Under the pieces are notes generated by a model that ran no database searches, was not told the origin of the DNA, and saw only the letters and a list, made by a program, of their open reading frames with translations. Below, piece after piece: positions 23,654-34,349 of a stretch of 64,000 bases of DNA. How positions within the stretch are numbered: position 1 is the first letter of the stretch; every line of letters begins with the position of its first letter. This DNA comes from Tretioscincus oriximinensis (taxonomy: Eukaryota > Chordata > Lepidosauria > Squamata > Gymnophthalmidae), in the NCBI GenBank assembly GCA_022410635.1, contig JAJVDF010000256.1, positions 990,287-1,054,286 of the forward strand, written 5' to 3'. The translations under genes were made by a program, and so were the position numbers.

Positions 23654-24564
23654 AAGATCCAATTAGTATAATCAGTTGGACTGCACATGCGTGAACGAAG
23701 GGACTAAGACGCATCCAGTTGAAGCTCCCCTTCTAAATACTCTGGAAAATACTTAATTTCCCCACTCTGGACACTATATTATAAGTGTATACTGCGGCGA
23801 TAGACTGAAGAACAGGTGGACTCGGGAAAAAAAAAAGTAAGTCCAGGGTTTTACCCTGAAAGACATTTTCCCCTTGAGTTTTGAACTGTCTTCTTGCAAC
23901 CTCTTCCTGCTATAGGAACGGAAGATGGCGACGGGGGGCAGCAACCCTAGCTCTCCCGCCAAAGCGGCTGGGGAACAAAGAAAGTTGGACCAAGTCCTTA
24001 AGGCAATTCAAAGTGTGGAAGCAAAGTTAGTGGGGGTAGCGGCTGATATTCAGGACTTAAAAACGAACACTCTTACCCTCCAGCAGGATTTTAAAAAGAC
24101 CCAGAAAAGTATTAGAAAATGTGATTGACTCTATGAGGGAGGAGATGGGGGAGATTAAAAAGAGACTTATTGCCCAGGAGGACCGCAGTAGAAGATGCAA
24201 TCTTCGCTTTAAAGGGTTCTTCCCAGATTTTGGAATATCAGGACTACCAAAATGCATACTAGATTGGTTAAAAGCGAACGGATCCACCCTGGAGCAACAG
24301 GATATATTAAGAGCGCACTGGACTGCAGGCGGACTTAAAGGAACGGCTTCAACAAGAAATCTTATAGTTGCCTTTTCCAGAGACAGTTTGTGGAATGAAA
24401 TCTTATCAAAATTAAGACTTAACACCTCATTGCACTTTAATAATAATAAGATAATGGTGTTTCCCGACCTGGCTCCACAGACGCTCCGAGCTCGCAATAC
24501 TCTGCGCCCAATCACCAGGAAGTTGACGCTGGCAAACATAAGATCCAATTAGTATAATCAGTTG
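23654..24564 (+). mobile_element. 3'-truncated L1 (leader plus ORF1 only) with 25-bp TSDs
   Basis: Identical 25-bp direct repeats at 23654-23678 and 24540-24564 flank an insert of 861 bp. The insert begins with a 246-bp leader (ACTGCACATGCGTGAACGAA onward) and then ORF1, and ends inside ORF1 with GACGCTGGCAAACAT. There is no 3' untranslated region, ORF2 or poly(A). L1 insertions normally keep the 3' end because target-primed reverse transcription starts there, so the structure is unusual. The perfect duplications indicate a fairly recent single event, not later deletion. Confidence 0.85.
23925..24539 (+). pseudogene. L1 ORF1 fragment, frameshifted and truncated
   Basis: ORF1p is the L1 RNA-binding trimeric chaperone. 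The ATG at 23925 has a strong start context (A at -3, G at +4). The first 67 codons (MATGGSNPSSPAKAAGEQRK onward) lead into heptad-like coiled-coil sequence. A stop at 24126-24128 comes from a single-base shift near 24120. The next frame continues (24121 on) with coiled coil, an RRM-like start (NLRFKGF) and a C-terminal domain containing RNLIVAFSRDS and FPDLAPQTLRARNTLRPITR. The frame then runs into the right TSD. About 205 codons survive, against 300 or more in intact L1s. It cannot make a functional protein. Confidence 0.85.
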
Positions 24565-24697
24565 AAAATATCCACTTTCCTTCCACTGTTGCTATCAACC
24601 AGTAATATCAGACCAGTCTGTAAAGGTCATTTTGATGACAGAATTGCAAAGCTTATTCTGCTATCAGGTATGCGTGATCACAATGATAGGGACAATA

Positions 24698-24861
24698 GAC
24701 CCTTTCCACACTGAAACCTGTTCTGAGCTATAAACAAGGGCCTAGCATCCACATGCTAGTGTAGACTATGACAGGTGTCAAATGGAGTTTATATTGGCAT
24801 GCCAATGGTTGGCCCATATTCTGTGGTATATTCCAGAATAAGGCTCTGTGTGGAGAGGGCC
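24698..24861. mobile_element. small DNA transposon-like element with TIRs, 164 bp
   Basis: The left end GACCCTTTCCACACTG (24698-24713) and the reversed right end GGCCCTCTCCACACAG (from 24846-24861) match at 13 of 16 positions. Internal text (GGCATGCCAATGGTTGGCCC, GGTATATTCCAGAATAAGGC) resembles 60766-60860, suggesting a second decayed copy there. There is no transposase. The superfamily is unknown and I cannot see a clear target duplication. Confidence 0.5.
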
Positions 24862-27299
24862 TGAAAAACCAGCAAAAAGTCTGATCTGATATGCGATATT
24901 AATGCAAAACTCCAAAACATTTACTGGACTCTAAACATGCTAGGCTATTTCTTCAGTTATTCCATATATGTACAGCTGTAATTCTAGAACTCTTAATACA
25001 CACCAAGTATCTGGTTTCCTTCAGGGTTCCTTTGCCCTATCAAACACAGATGGCATCTATTGCCCCTGTGCTTCCATATTTGAACATCTCCTGAAGCAGC
25101 ATCAGTAGAACCTCTTCTACACATATTGTGTTTTTTACAGCAGCCTTCAAGGGATTAATAATCTTCAACTTGTTCTGCAGCTGCTTGTAGAGCTTGATTT
25201 GAAAAATTCTGACCTCTGGGTTTGCAAGGCATCTATCTCCACCAAATCATGGACTGTCAGCATTTATGAGGCTAAGTATCTCAGACAAGAAAGTATTCAA
25301 TAAATACCTACAAGCTATTTGCATCCTGTATAGAAGAAAGGGCAATTTGGACATCATTGTCTGTTAAAACTATATCCAATAATGACAAAAGAAAAGATTT
25401 GCAATCAGCAAGGGAAAAATATATAGAACATGCAATTGCCATAAATTGTTGTTTAACAGTTAATTAGTTTGACTGCAAAATTTGGTTATTCTGAGGCTCT
25501 GTTTGTATTTTCAGTACAGAATGGGCTGGGACTGATTGTCTCTGTAGAAGAACAAGGCTGTATCCAGATGAATGTTTTATTTCAAGTTTACCTCTGTTTG
25601 TTGAGCCAGTTTGTCAAGCATAAATGTGGTGGGTTTTCACCATAATTTTCCAGGACTGTAGATTTCTGTATGGCTGATTCCACAGCAGTAAAATAAAACT
25701 GGATTTTATTGTGAGTTTTCATCACTGTGTAGACACTGATAGATTTTTTTTACGATATTATTGAGCAGTAGGACACCCTGGTGTATTAGAAGGACTTCTT
25801 CAAGATTCCAAGTCTCTCTAGAAATCCAGAATGAAGAGATAAAATTCAGGAATGAAAATCAGAAGGACTTTCCATGTAGGTATTTTCCAGGCATTTTCAC
25901 ATTAAGGTTATATGTAGTGGACTCAGCTATATCCCAAGCCAGTCTCCCAATACCAGAAGATCTCAGAGTGACCAACAAAAAAAGCAAAAATACATAATTG
26001 AAGCATCAGAACAGTATCTGAAGGAGGGAAAGAAAATGACATTTCTTCAACCAAGGGCCAGGTTAAACAGGTGAATATTGAAATCAAATGTGGAAACAAT
26101 TTTCAGTGTTTCAATTCAAAACATACTTAGGGCAATTCTAAATGTGAAAAGAAAAAAGCACCCTAAGAGGGGGAAAAATCAAGCACATTAATTTTCTTTG
26201 TGTTCTACCTGCCCACAGTCACAGCTATGAGATGCCAGAGTGTGCTGAATATGTGCATCAATTCCACCCTTTCTCCACTTCCCTGTTTTTTCCTCTGAAA
26301 TATACCCTAGGGTAATGGTACCCAAACTTGCTGAAGGCATGGTCCACTTTTGGGTAAGACCACCCACCCAAGAACCATACTTAACCCCATTTTAAAATTA
26401 GAGGTTCCTGCAAAATTGAAAACAATTATAATTTTACTAAAAACCAATGAATTCCATCCACATTCCCCAGCGTCCATATCCCCAGTCTTCCTTCCATGCC
26501 ACTTTCCTAGTTCCCCACTCAAAAAAGCAGCAAAGGCTGCAAAATGGCATGATTAGCTACTTTGTGGAGATGACATCTACTATCAGGATTTAGGGATGTG
26601 ATGCAGAGGGTTCAGATGAGGAAGATGGGAATAAATCCTCTTGTAATCCCTCAGCTGTTCACACTCCACCGCCACACCCCCACTGTGAGAATTCACTGTC
26701 TTAGAAGGATGGAGGACAAGCTGTACCATTACTGCCACTTTGCTTTCATCCACTGATTTGAGGGTTGCTTCTACATACAAATCTGGATAGAATCTGTGTA
26801 GGTGGCATGGGCTGGCATTCCTTATCCAGAAAAAAAACCCTGACATGCAAAGGTCATGCACTAGTGGCCACACAGCTCAACTCATGGACTTCTCTTATGT
26901 AGTATTTCATTTGGCCATTTTAACAGGGAGACACTGTCACACCACATACCTTAGGTCACTTGAGGGCTGCAGCTCAAATGGAAAATTCTGTTTTTAAGAT
27001 TTATTTCAAATGGTAAAGAAAAATTATAATGGTATATCAGGAGCTACACTGACTTACCTTTCAATTCATTTTTTTCTTACCCTTGCTCTTGTTTCCTTAT
27101 CTTCCACACTTCGTACCCTTCAAAGCATTGGAAGCTATTTACAATTGTGTATTAGGAATTCCTCTCATCCCTTCTGCAGTAACCTGTGATCTCAGTAGCT
27201 TTTGGGAGTTTCACGATCTGTTTCCTTATGGCAGTAACTCTATCTGCAGTCAGACACTGCTGTATTTTATTAACAGTGACCTCATATTGGTTATGAATA
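24862..27299. other. unassigned non-coding DNA
   Basis: No gene was recognised. GGCTGTATCCAGAT at 25556-25569 matches the recurring GGCTGCATCCAGAC-type motif (see findings). The segment near 26310-26350 (GGTACCCAAACTTGCTG..GGTCCACTTTTGGGTA) faintly resembles hAT-type ends but is not callable. Confidence 0.5.
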
Positions 27300-27380
27300 T
27301 TTGTATTTGCATTTTAATTCCACCACACACTCAAACGTCTCAGGGAGGATTAGCACCATAAGGAAGTATAAAATGAAAAT
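27300..27380 (-). repeat. probable L2-like tail remnant, minus strand
   Basis: TTTGCATTTTAATTCCACC followed by AAACGTCTCAGGGAGGATTA matches, with many changes, the reverse complement of the family tail (TATACTTATACCCCGCCC..GGTCTCAGGGCGG). Short and diverged. Confidence 0.35.
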
Positions 27381-27580
27381 ACAAAAAACACACTATTGGC
27401 CTATCCACACTGGGCTACACTGTGATTGCCACATGCATACATAGCAATCTCAGTCTACTTCTGGGAAAAGAGTGTGGAATCCCACAGGATCACTAACTGG
27501 GAAAAATCAACTCTCACTAGGGATTTCCTCCAAATACCCATGCGGGGTCACCTGACTGGATGTTTGTTTCTTTAATTTTG

Positions 27581-28955
27581 AATAATAAATTCGGGCTGCT
27601 TACAAACCTATTGGGAGACATTTCAGTTTTGGAAAGCAGTAGAGTTGGAACATAGAGGAGAATACAAGGTAGTGAATATGGAATTAAGATTAAATGAAAT
27701 GGTAAACTTTACGCTTATGAAAGAGAATATACCAAGACAACAAACAAATAAATGGTTACCACTACTGACGGCAACTTGGAAAGTATGGCGTCAGATTCAG
27801 AGAAAATTTAAAATGGATTCTTATAAAATTGCCTCATTAAAGATTATTAATAATAAAGGAGAAGAAAATTTAGCAAAATATATACAGATGTTGAAAAGCA
27901 AAGGAATAAGAACTATTCAAGATTTATATGATGGCAGAGGCGTACCATGGCCGATTGAGAGGTTGAGGGAGATGAGAGAAACACCACTGCAATGGATAAC
28001 AGAAGCAGCAATATATAACTTTATAAATAAACCACTAATAATACAAAAAATGAGAGAGGCACTTTCGGATTATGAAAAATTAATATATAAAAAAACACAA
28101 GGAGAAAAATCATTAGTAGGAGTATTATACAGGCTAATAATTAAAGACAGATATAAGAATTATGACAGTATAAAACAAAGGTGGACACAAGATTTAGATA
28201 TGACTGATGAAAATTGGGAAGCGTGGAGAAAAGAATTTCTTTTAATTAAGTATAACAAATTCAGGGAAGGGGAATTGAAATTAATGACAAAGTGGTATAG
28301 GACTCCCAGTCAATTATCACATATGCTCAATATATCACCATTATGTTGGCATTGTGGCCTAGATATAGGGACCTATATGCATATGAGGTTTGAATGCAAA
28401 GAAGTTAAGAAGTTTTGGGAAGAGATTACAGGGGAACTTACAAATATACGCCAGGTAAATATTCCTGTTGTGAAAGAGGTCCTTATAGGAAACGAGAACT
28501 TAAGACAGATATTCAGATAGCAAGAGGATGGAGGACAAAGATAAATTGACCCAGGAAGCCTGGTACGATTATATGGCAGAAACTGTATTCTTTGACTTTT
28601 TAAGGGAAAGAAGGCTAAAAAGATTGGGAATTTTATCCCATCCAACATGGGAGGTAAAGTGGAGGGCCTTCANTTCCCATGTGATATTTCATAAGATGTA
28701 TTCACNCACNGCATTTATAATATATTGGATTTTGGATTTGAAAAGATTTACTTAAGAATTTGTTGGATATCCTCAAGTGGGGGGGGAGGGCAGGGGAGCA
28801 CTCTTTGGTGTGGTGGTGGTATTTCCTTTTATTGTATGACATGCAATGAGTGATGGTTGGTTTCAACATATATATGTGTGTAATTATATAATGTCATACT
28901 TATATATACCAATAAAAATTTACTTAAATAATAATAATAATAATAAATTCGGGCT
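27581..28955 (+). mobile_element. 5'-truncated L1 insertion with 17-bp TSDs
   Basis: AATAATAAATTCGGGCT occurs exactly at 27581-27597 and 28939-28955, flanking an insert of about 1.34 kb that begins mid-ORF2 at 27598. It ends with a G-rich tract (28779-28796), a T/A-rich 3' UTR, AATAAA at 28911-28916 and an (AAT)n tail. This is the standard product of L1 target-primed reverse transcription. The perfect duplication and long open frame suggest a relatively young copy. Three Ns (28673, 28706, 28710) lie in the coding part. Confidence 0.92.
27598..28752 (+). pseudogene. L1 ORF2 C-terminal fragment
   Basis: ORF2p is the L1 endonuclease/reverse transcriptase; only the region after the catalytic RT core is present. 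The frame is open from the insertion point (YWETFQFWKAVELEHRGEYK..) to a stop at 28518-28520, about 307 codons. It includes the cysteine/histidine knuckle CWHCGLDIGTYMHMRFEC near 28343-28396, with WEEI shortly after, as in L1 proteins. A frameshift near 28515-28528 moves the remainder (EDKDKLTQEAWYDYMAET.., then FDFLRERRLKRL) into the next frame, ending about 28755. It cannot retrotranspose. Confidence 0.9.
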
Positions 28956-29489
28956 TGGCTGCAAAGTCCCATTTTTTAAATGGCTACCATGCATGCGGAA
29001 GATCAAACTGGGCTAAAAACATATATGCACACAAGGTTTCAATAACACACTTCTGTGCATTTTGGATCATTGAAATACTTAGAAGGATGCAATGTACCAT
29101 CATGGAAACAAGCTCTGTACTTTTGCACTGCTATCTAGAAGGGATAACTGAAATATGCAAACAGTCTCATGCATTTTCCTCTCACTGTTCAGAGGCAGCC
29201 TAAGAACCATGACCTGAAGTAAGAGAAGATTAATTGGGCTTGCTTTGAAATCCCTAGTTGTGTAATTGGCTATAAGGCTCTGATTTAAAGCAGTATCTGT
29301 AAGTTAGTTTAATTAGTGTTCATTTGTGTTCACTTTCAATTTTTATAATATCTTAATAAGTTATCCAGGCTATTTTTTCTGATAGTAGGGTCAGTCTATC
29401 AAACAAACACAGGTAATATTTTCTGATTTTGTGTAAGAGTAGGTATGAGTGGAGGATCATGAAATGAAAGTACCTGTTTTCTATCTTTT
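28956..29489. other. unassigned non-coding DNA
   Basis: Unique-looking AT-rich DNA between the L1 and the CR1 element. It contains the undisturbed continuation of the L1 target site. Confidence 0.5.
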
Positions 29490-30593
29490 AGCCAGTTTCC
29501 AATCCATGTAACCCAGGGGTCTGTACTGGGATCTTTGCTTTTCAATATATTCATAAATGATCTGGATGCCGAAATAAATAGTGAAGTAGCCAAGTTTGCT
29601 GATGACACTAAACTGTTCAGGGTAATGAAATCCGAAAATGATTGTAAGGCACTCCAGAGTGATCTATTGAAATTGGGTGAGTAAGTATAAAAGTGGCAAA
29701 TGCACTTCAATTTAAGCAAGTGCAAAGTCATGCACATTGGGGCAATGAACCCCAACTACTCCTCCCACCTGATGGGAACCAAGCTTTCTATAACCAAGTA
29801 AGAAAAGGATGTTGGTGGACAATTCAATGAAGATGTCAACCCAGTATGCAGCAGCAGCAAAAAAGGAAAATTCCATGTTGGGGATAATTAGGAAAGGAAT
29901 CGAAAATAAGTCAGCAAATGTTGTTTTGCCTCTTTATAAATCTGTGGTGAGGCCATATTTGGAATACTGTGTTCAATTCTGGTCACCACATCTCAAGTGA
30001 GATATTTTGGAACTGGAGAAGGTGCAGAAAAGGGCAACAAAAATGATCAAGGGTCTGGAGCACCTCCCTTATGAGGTCAGGCTGCAACGTCTGGGCCTCT
30101 TCAGCCTCGAAAGCTGACGTTTAAGAGGTGATCTGATTGAAGTATACAAAATCATGAAGGGTGAATAGAGAAAAAATGTTTTCTCTATCACACAACACTA
30201 GGACCAGAGGGAACTCCTTAAAACTGATGGGGAGAAAAGTGAGAACAGACAAAGGAAAGTATTTTTTCATCCAGAGGGTCATCGGCCTGTGGAATTTACT
30301 TCCTGAAGAGGTAGTGGTAGCTAACAGCTTGGATAGATTCAAGACAGGACTAGACATGTTTATGGACACCAAGGGTATAAATGGGTACTAGGATGGATGC
30401 CTGGGTGTTGCCTCCGGGGTGGTGCAACAGGCAGGACTCCTGAAATACTATTTCCATGGAGTCATGAATAGGTGCATATTTTGCTTTCCTATGTTCCGAC
30501 TGCCCAGGTGCATCTGGTGGGCCTCTATGTGAGACAGAATGCTGGACTAGATGGGATGTGGCCTGATCCAGTATGGCTCTTCTTATGTTCTTG
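29490..30593 (+). mobile_element. CR1/L3-like LINE, 3' half, plus strand
   Basis: It starts inside the reverse transcriptase (GSVLGPLLFNIFINDLD) and continues through the ORF2 C-terminus into a non-coding 3' end with GCTGGACTAGATGGGATGTG and GCCTGATCCAGTATGGCTCT, finishing TCTTATGTTCTT. 5' truncation is usual for these elements. This is the longest CR1 copy in the window. CR1-clade elements usually make no clear target duplication, and none is seen. Confidence 0.85.
29510..30391 (+). pseudogene. CR1 reverse transcriptase remnant, multiply frameshifted
   Basis: Translation near 29511-29640 gives GSVLGPLLFNIFINDLDAEI followed by AKFADDTKLFRVM. This contains the RT motif-5 catalytic sequence FADDTK. 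Downstream, at 29680-30000, are MHFNLSKCKVMHIG and VVLPLYKSVVRPYLEYCVQF in other frames. The C-terminus at 30161-30391 (SLSHNTRTRGNSLKLMGRKV.., LWNLLPEEVV) is typical of CR1. Stops near 29684 and 29998, plus frameshifts, make it a pseudogene. The catalytic aspartates remain, but the frame is broken. Confidence 0.88.
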
Positions 30594-31881
30594 AAGTAGA
30601 ATCCAGCAGTGCACAAAGAATCCCTCACCTTCATTGTGAACTAGTCTATTGTGGAGTCATTTTGGAGTCCAGAAATTAGACATTGCTTTGCTTTGCAAAT
30701 ATGCAGGTTTGCGAAATATGCAAGTGTTCAAAAGTAGGTTTGTTCTTGCCAGTGAATTGAACATAGGGTTATGGGAATGGAACCCTAAACAGACACTTAC
30801 AATGATGTTGCTTTGATGGAAGGCAATAAAGGGGAAGTGGGGCGATGTTGTGTAGACACACGCACAGCAATAGGATTGGACTCCGGGACATATGTCCATG
30901 CCCACAACCAATCAGGTCTTCCTTTAGTGGGGACAGCCACTCTGAAACAAAAATATAATCTTGTGTCCCTTGTCTGGCTGCAAAACCCAGTTTGTAATAG
31001 CNTAAAAAACCGTAGTTTCATATGGGGAAACTCTGGCTTCACTCTCCTTCTTCGAAAACAGATGTTTTTCATCCAGTGAGTACACAGCCCCAGAGAAGTA
31101 AACTAATATCCATAAAACCTAATAATATTTTAAAAAATCTGGATTTTTAGCATTGTTATTTTAATTGAGAGTTATTTTTATTGAGAGTTGTTTCCTTATA
31201 CAGGCAAGTGAAATGCTAACAATCAGACTCCTTCTACACAAGAAGATATACAGTAAGTGTCCAAATTACAAAGTATTATTGGTGAAATTCCTAATTCTAA
31301 TTTTAATTATTGTTTATTTATAGGCAGCTATTTTCCAAGATATTTTAGTTTTTGAACATGCTAATTAAAATTTCACTATTAAGAGAGTTTTCATTTGAGT
31401 GACTATAATTCAAATGATAATTTGCAATGTAAATGACAAAGTTTGAAACAGGAGACTACTATTCAATGTCATTTGCAGGAATTTATCAGAAATGGGATTA
31501 GGTGAATGGCCTAAATTCAGAGTAATTTCCCATCAGACAGTGGCTCATAGCACCTGAAATGGGATGTAGCAGAATCAACTGATGATGAAAAAAAGTGTGG
31601 CGAAGTTAGAGCAAAGAAATCTAATTAAAAGGCTCTGGTAAAACAAATGGTGGTGGAGGGCAGAAGAAAGACAAAGAGAAGAAAAAGAAATAACAGTATG
31701 GCCCTGGTCACATACATATTTTTAAAGCATCTACAGTCCTGAAGATTTGGACAAAATCAGAAAAAGAAGAAAAAGCCTATCCCCTTCTCCTCAATTTACT
31801 CCAGACCTTTAGGAGTATAAATAAATATCTGGCCAGAATATGTAGCAGAAGTATTATTTCCCTACCAAATATTCTTGGAAT
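30594..31881. other. unassigned non-coding DNA
   Basis: No exon or element was recognised. Overlapping open frames on both strands at 30657-31079 contain an N at 31002 and no domain. Confidence 0.5.
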
Positions 31882-32500
31882 GTATTTATTTGTTTGCTTG
31901 TTTATTTATTTATTTATTTATTTGTTTATTTACATTTATATTCCACCCTATACCTGAAGGACCCAGGGCGGATCACAATAAAGAATGATAAAAACAGATT
32001 AAAATGGAACAATTAAAGAATTCAACAGTCTAAAAATAGTGCAGTGCCTTCAAGAAGAAGAAGAACTTTTTTCTTATACCCCGCTTTTCTCACCTTTCAA
32101 AGGGACTCAAAGCGGCTTACAAGGATTTATTTTGCCCGAAGGCTTCCATTCTATCTTCCCCACAAGGCTATGGTGGTTCCCATGTATCTACTTGCAGTCA
32201 GTTGCAATTTCTTGCAATTCTTGCTTTCGAATAGCTGGGTTGGCTAGAGCTACAGGCTAGTGGAAGGTGCTCACCCTTCCTCACGTCCCACACAGGGATT
32301 CGAAATCCTACCTCCCAGGCGAGAGACGAATTCCTAAGCGACTGAGCTATCCATGCCTGCGATAGAAAGCCAAATACTTCCTCTTTCAAGAAAGAGGAAG
32401 TATTTGGCTCAGCCAAAGGTGAGGGTAAACAGCTGCATCTTCACCAGGCAGCTAAATGTGTACAGTGTAGGAGCCAAATTCATTGAAGATAAGAAGGGTT
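31882..32500 (-). repeat. L2-like LINE fragment, minus strand, split by a SINE
   Basis: The left part (31882-32048) starts with (TTTA)n, then TTCCACCCTATACCTGAAGG and CCCAGGGCGG, the reversed hairpin tail. The right part resumes at about 32390 with GAAAGAGGAAGTATTTGGCT and CAGCCAAAGG and continues to about 32500. Copies at 4198-4462 and 57297-57620 are continuous across the same point, which proves that the intervening 340 bp is an insertion. Non-coding. Confidence 0.75.
32049..32392 (-). mobile_element. tRNA-derived SINE (tRNA-Lys-like head), minus strand
   Basis: This is the reverse complement of the SINE at 17465-17775. The tail side (AAGAAGAAGAA, then TTATACCCCGCTTTTCTCAC) is at left; the tRNA-like head lies near 32290-32360, with box B GGATTTCGAATCC and box A TAGCTCAGTCG when reversed. 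It is inserted in an L2-like element, with a possible 8-bp duplication TTCAAGAA at 32049-32056 and 32385-32392. Between the head and the right duplication lies an extra 19-bp inverted copy of the neighbouring target sequence (see findings). Confidence 0.85.
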
Positions 32501-34349
32501 TTGATAGCTATGTACAACTTTCAGATTGTTGTAAAAATGAAAGAAGTAGCCAGGTTAGACTGGACCACAATTTCTAACAAGGGCATATTATGGCATTTTA
32601 GAGTCTAATATAGAGACTAGCATGCAAATGTCAGGCCCCTAGCCATAGTGCTTTCAATATGTTAAGATCCTCACGTTTATTTTTAAAAGTGCCTTGCATA
32701 GGTTTTTGTATACATGCATGCATACATGCTTGCACAGGCTTAGTAATCTCTTTTAGGAACTTCATTATCACACATTATCTGCATGGGAATAGCAGTGACA
32801 TGCTAATTCATGTCAAATGTGCATTAACAACTCCTACATGGATTATTGAAAGACTAAATAAATCTGTCCTATGTATGTTGCAACATGTTAAAACACATTA
32901 GCAGCTATGCATTTACATGAAGAACAATGATGAGGAAACAATGTTATTGCAGCAAATTGGTTCCAAAGTGCCTTCCAGGTTGCCTTCCGTGACAACATTG
33001 ACGCTATCCTCAAGATAGTTCTTATTGTGACCCAGATACGTTGTTTAATTAACCATGAGACCATGAGTAACAACAGTTGGTGTTTACATGCTAGCATACA
33101 TTGCTTCACTTCTAATGTAGGTTATGCTGCTTAGTCTAAACGTGTGGCTGTAGCAAATCCATGTATCAAGCTAATTCACTTTAATTAAAGTGTTTTAAGG
33201 CACGAATGTACAAAAAAAAGGCTTTTGTATGGCAATGTCTAAGTGATCACCCTTAATGTTTGTAGACACTTTCCTGACTTTTTCCAATATCCTTTCTCCA
33301 TCCTTAATTATAATGCATCATATCCTTGCACAGGCATTTATTTTCCATTAATTTCATATGCACAAAAGCCCAAAGAGCTGTAAATCATTACTGTGTTATC
33401 TATTATAACTCAAGACCAAGTATGGATACACAGGTTTCTGTTGATTTCCAAAAGATGATTTCCAATGATAATGATAAGAAATCTAGTTAGTTTACAACCT
33501 AACCTTGGGATCACTGTTGTTTTATGTCATCTATTTTGAAAAGGGAAACATGCAGATTTCATTAATTAGATTGGAGACTGTGGGACAGGAATTTCCTGAC
33601 ACGAAGAGGAGAGATCTTGAAAATACAGAAAGAGGAATTCAAATTTGGTCTCCCACTGGCTTTCACAAGGGGGTGTGAGGGTCACAGAGCAGGCAACAAC
33701 CTTTGGAATGCTTTGAAATTCTAACAATGAATGATCAAAATTGATTCCGATGGTTAAAAGTAGAAGCATTTAAAGAGGCATTTGAATTCTCTTCTCTCTA
33801 CGTGGGCAATCAGCATATTGAGTCGCCTGTTTTTATGCCTATTGTACCTCAGTGGGTTGAGAGCAAACAGTTTTGTATTGCAGATTAGATGCAGAGTCTT
33901 TGCATGTGTGCGAAGACCTAGAAGACATTTGGCTTTCCAGAATATATGATGTTAGTCACAGCCATTCAGGCAAGTCATTACTGCTGGTGGTTATTGAGCA
34001 CAGTATAGGTAATCCTGAATTTTTATGTTCCAGAGAGAGAATGGCTGGAAGGAATTTGTGAAATATCCCATGAGAAAAATAGTAGGCACCCTGGGTTTGC
34101 TAGCTATGTGGCTATAATTGAAAAGAGGAATTTAATAAACCAAATAAATAAGAAAAGCTTTGGCTGCAAAGAAAAAAAATGTGATGTTGCCCAAATAAGA
34201 AACACAATAACCTGGCAGAACTGGAATATCCAGATGACATTTATTTACTCTGCTATTGTTGAATAATCTGGATTAAAGCAGTTGAGGCTGTAGTTATTCC
34301 AGAATATCTATCTAAATATAATGAAATAAGTGAGTGACATCATGATGAA
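32501..34349. other. unassigned non-coding DNA
   Basis: No gene was recognised. The 34200-34340 segment (TTGAATAATCTGGATTAAAG, TTATTCCAGAATATCTATC) loosely resembles 15600-15710 and may be a shared old repeat. An A-run lies near 34172. Confidence 0.45.

Noticed and set aside
26300..26350. Possible hAT end (ACCCAAACTTGCTG..)
   Set aside because: Only one end with weak resemblance; no partner end or duplication found.
28373..28648. 91-codon minus-strand frame inside the L1
   Set aside because: Antisense shadow of the L1 ORF2 coding region.
30161..30391. 76-codon frame as an independent host gene
   Set aside because: It is the C-terminus of the CR1 ORF2 protein, in register with upstream RT motifs.
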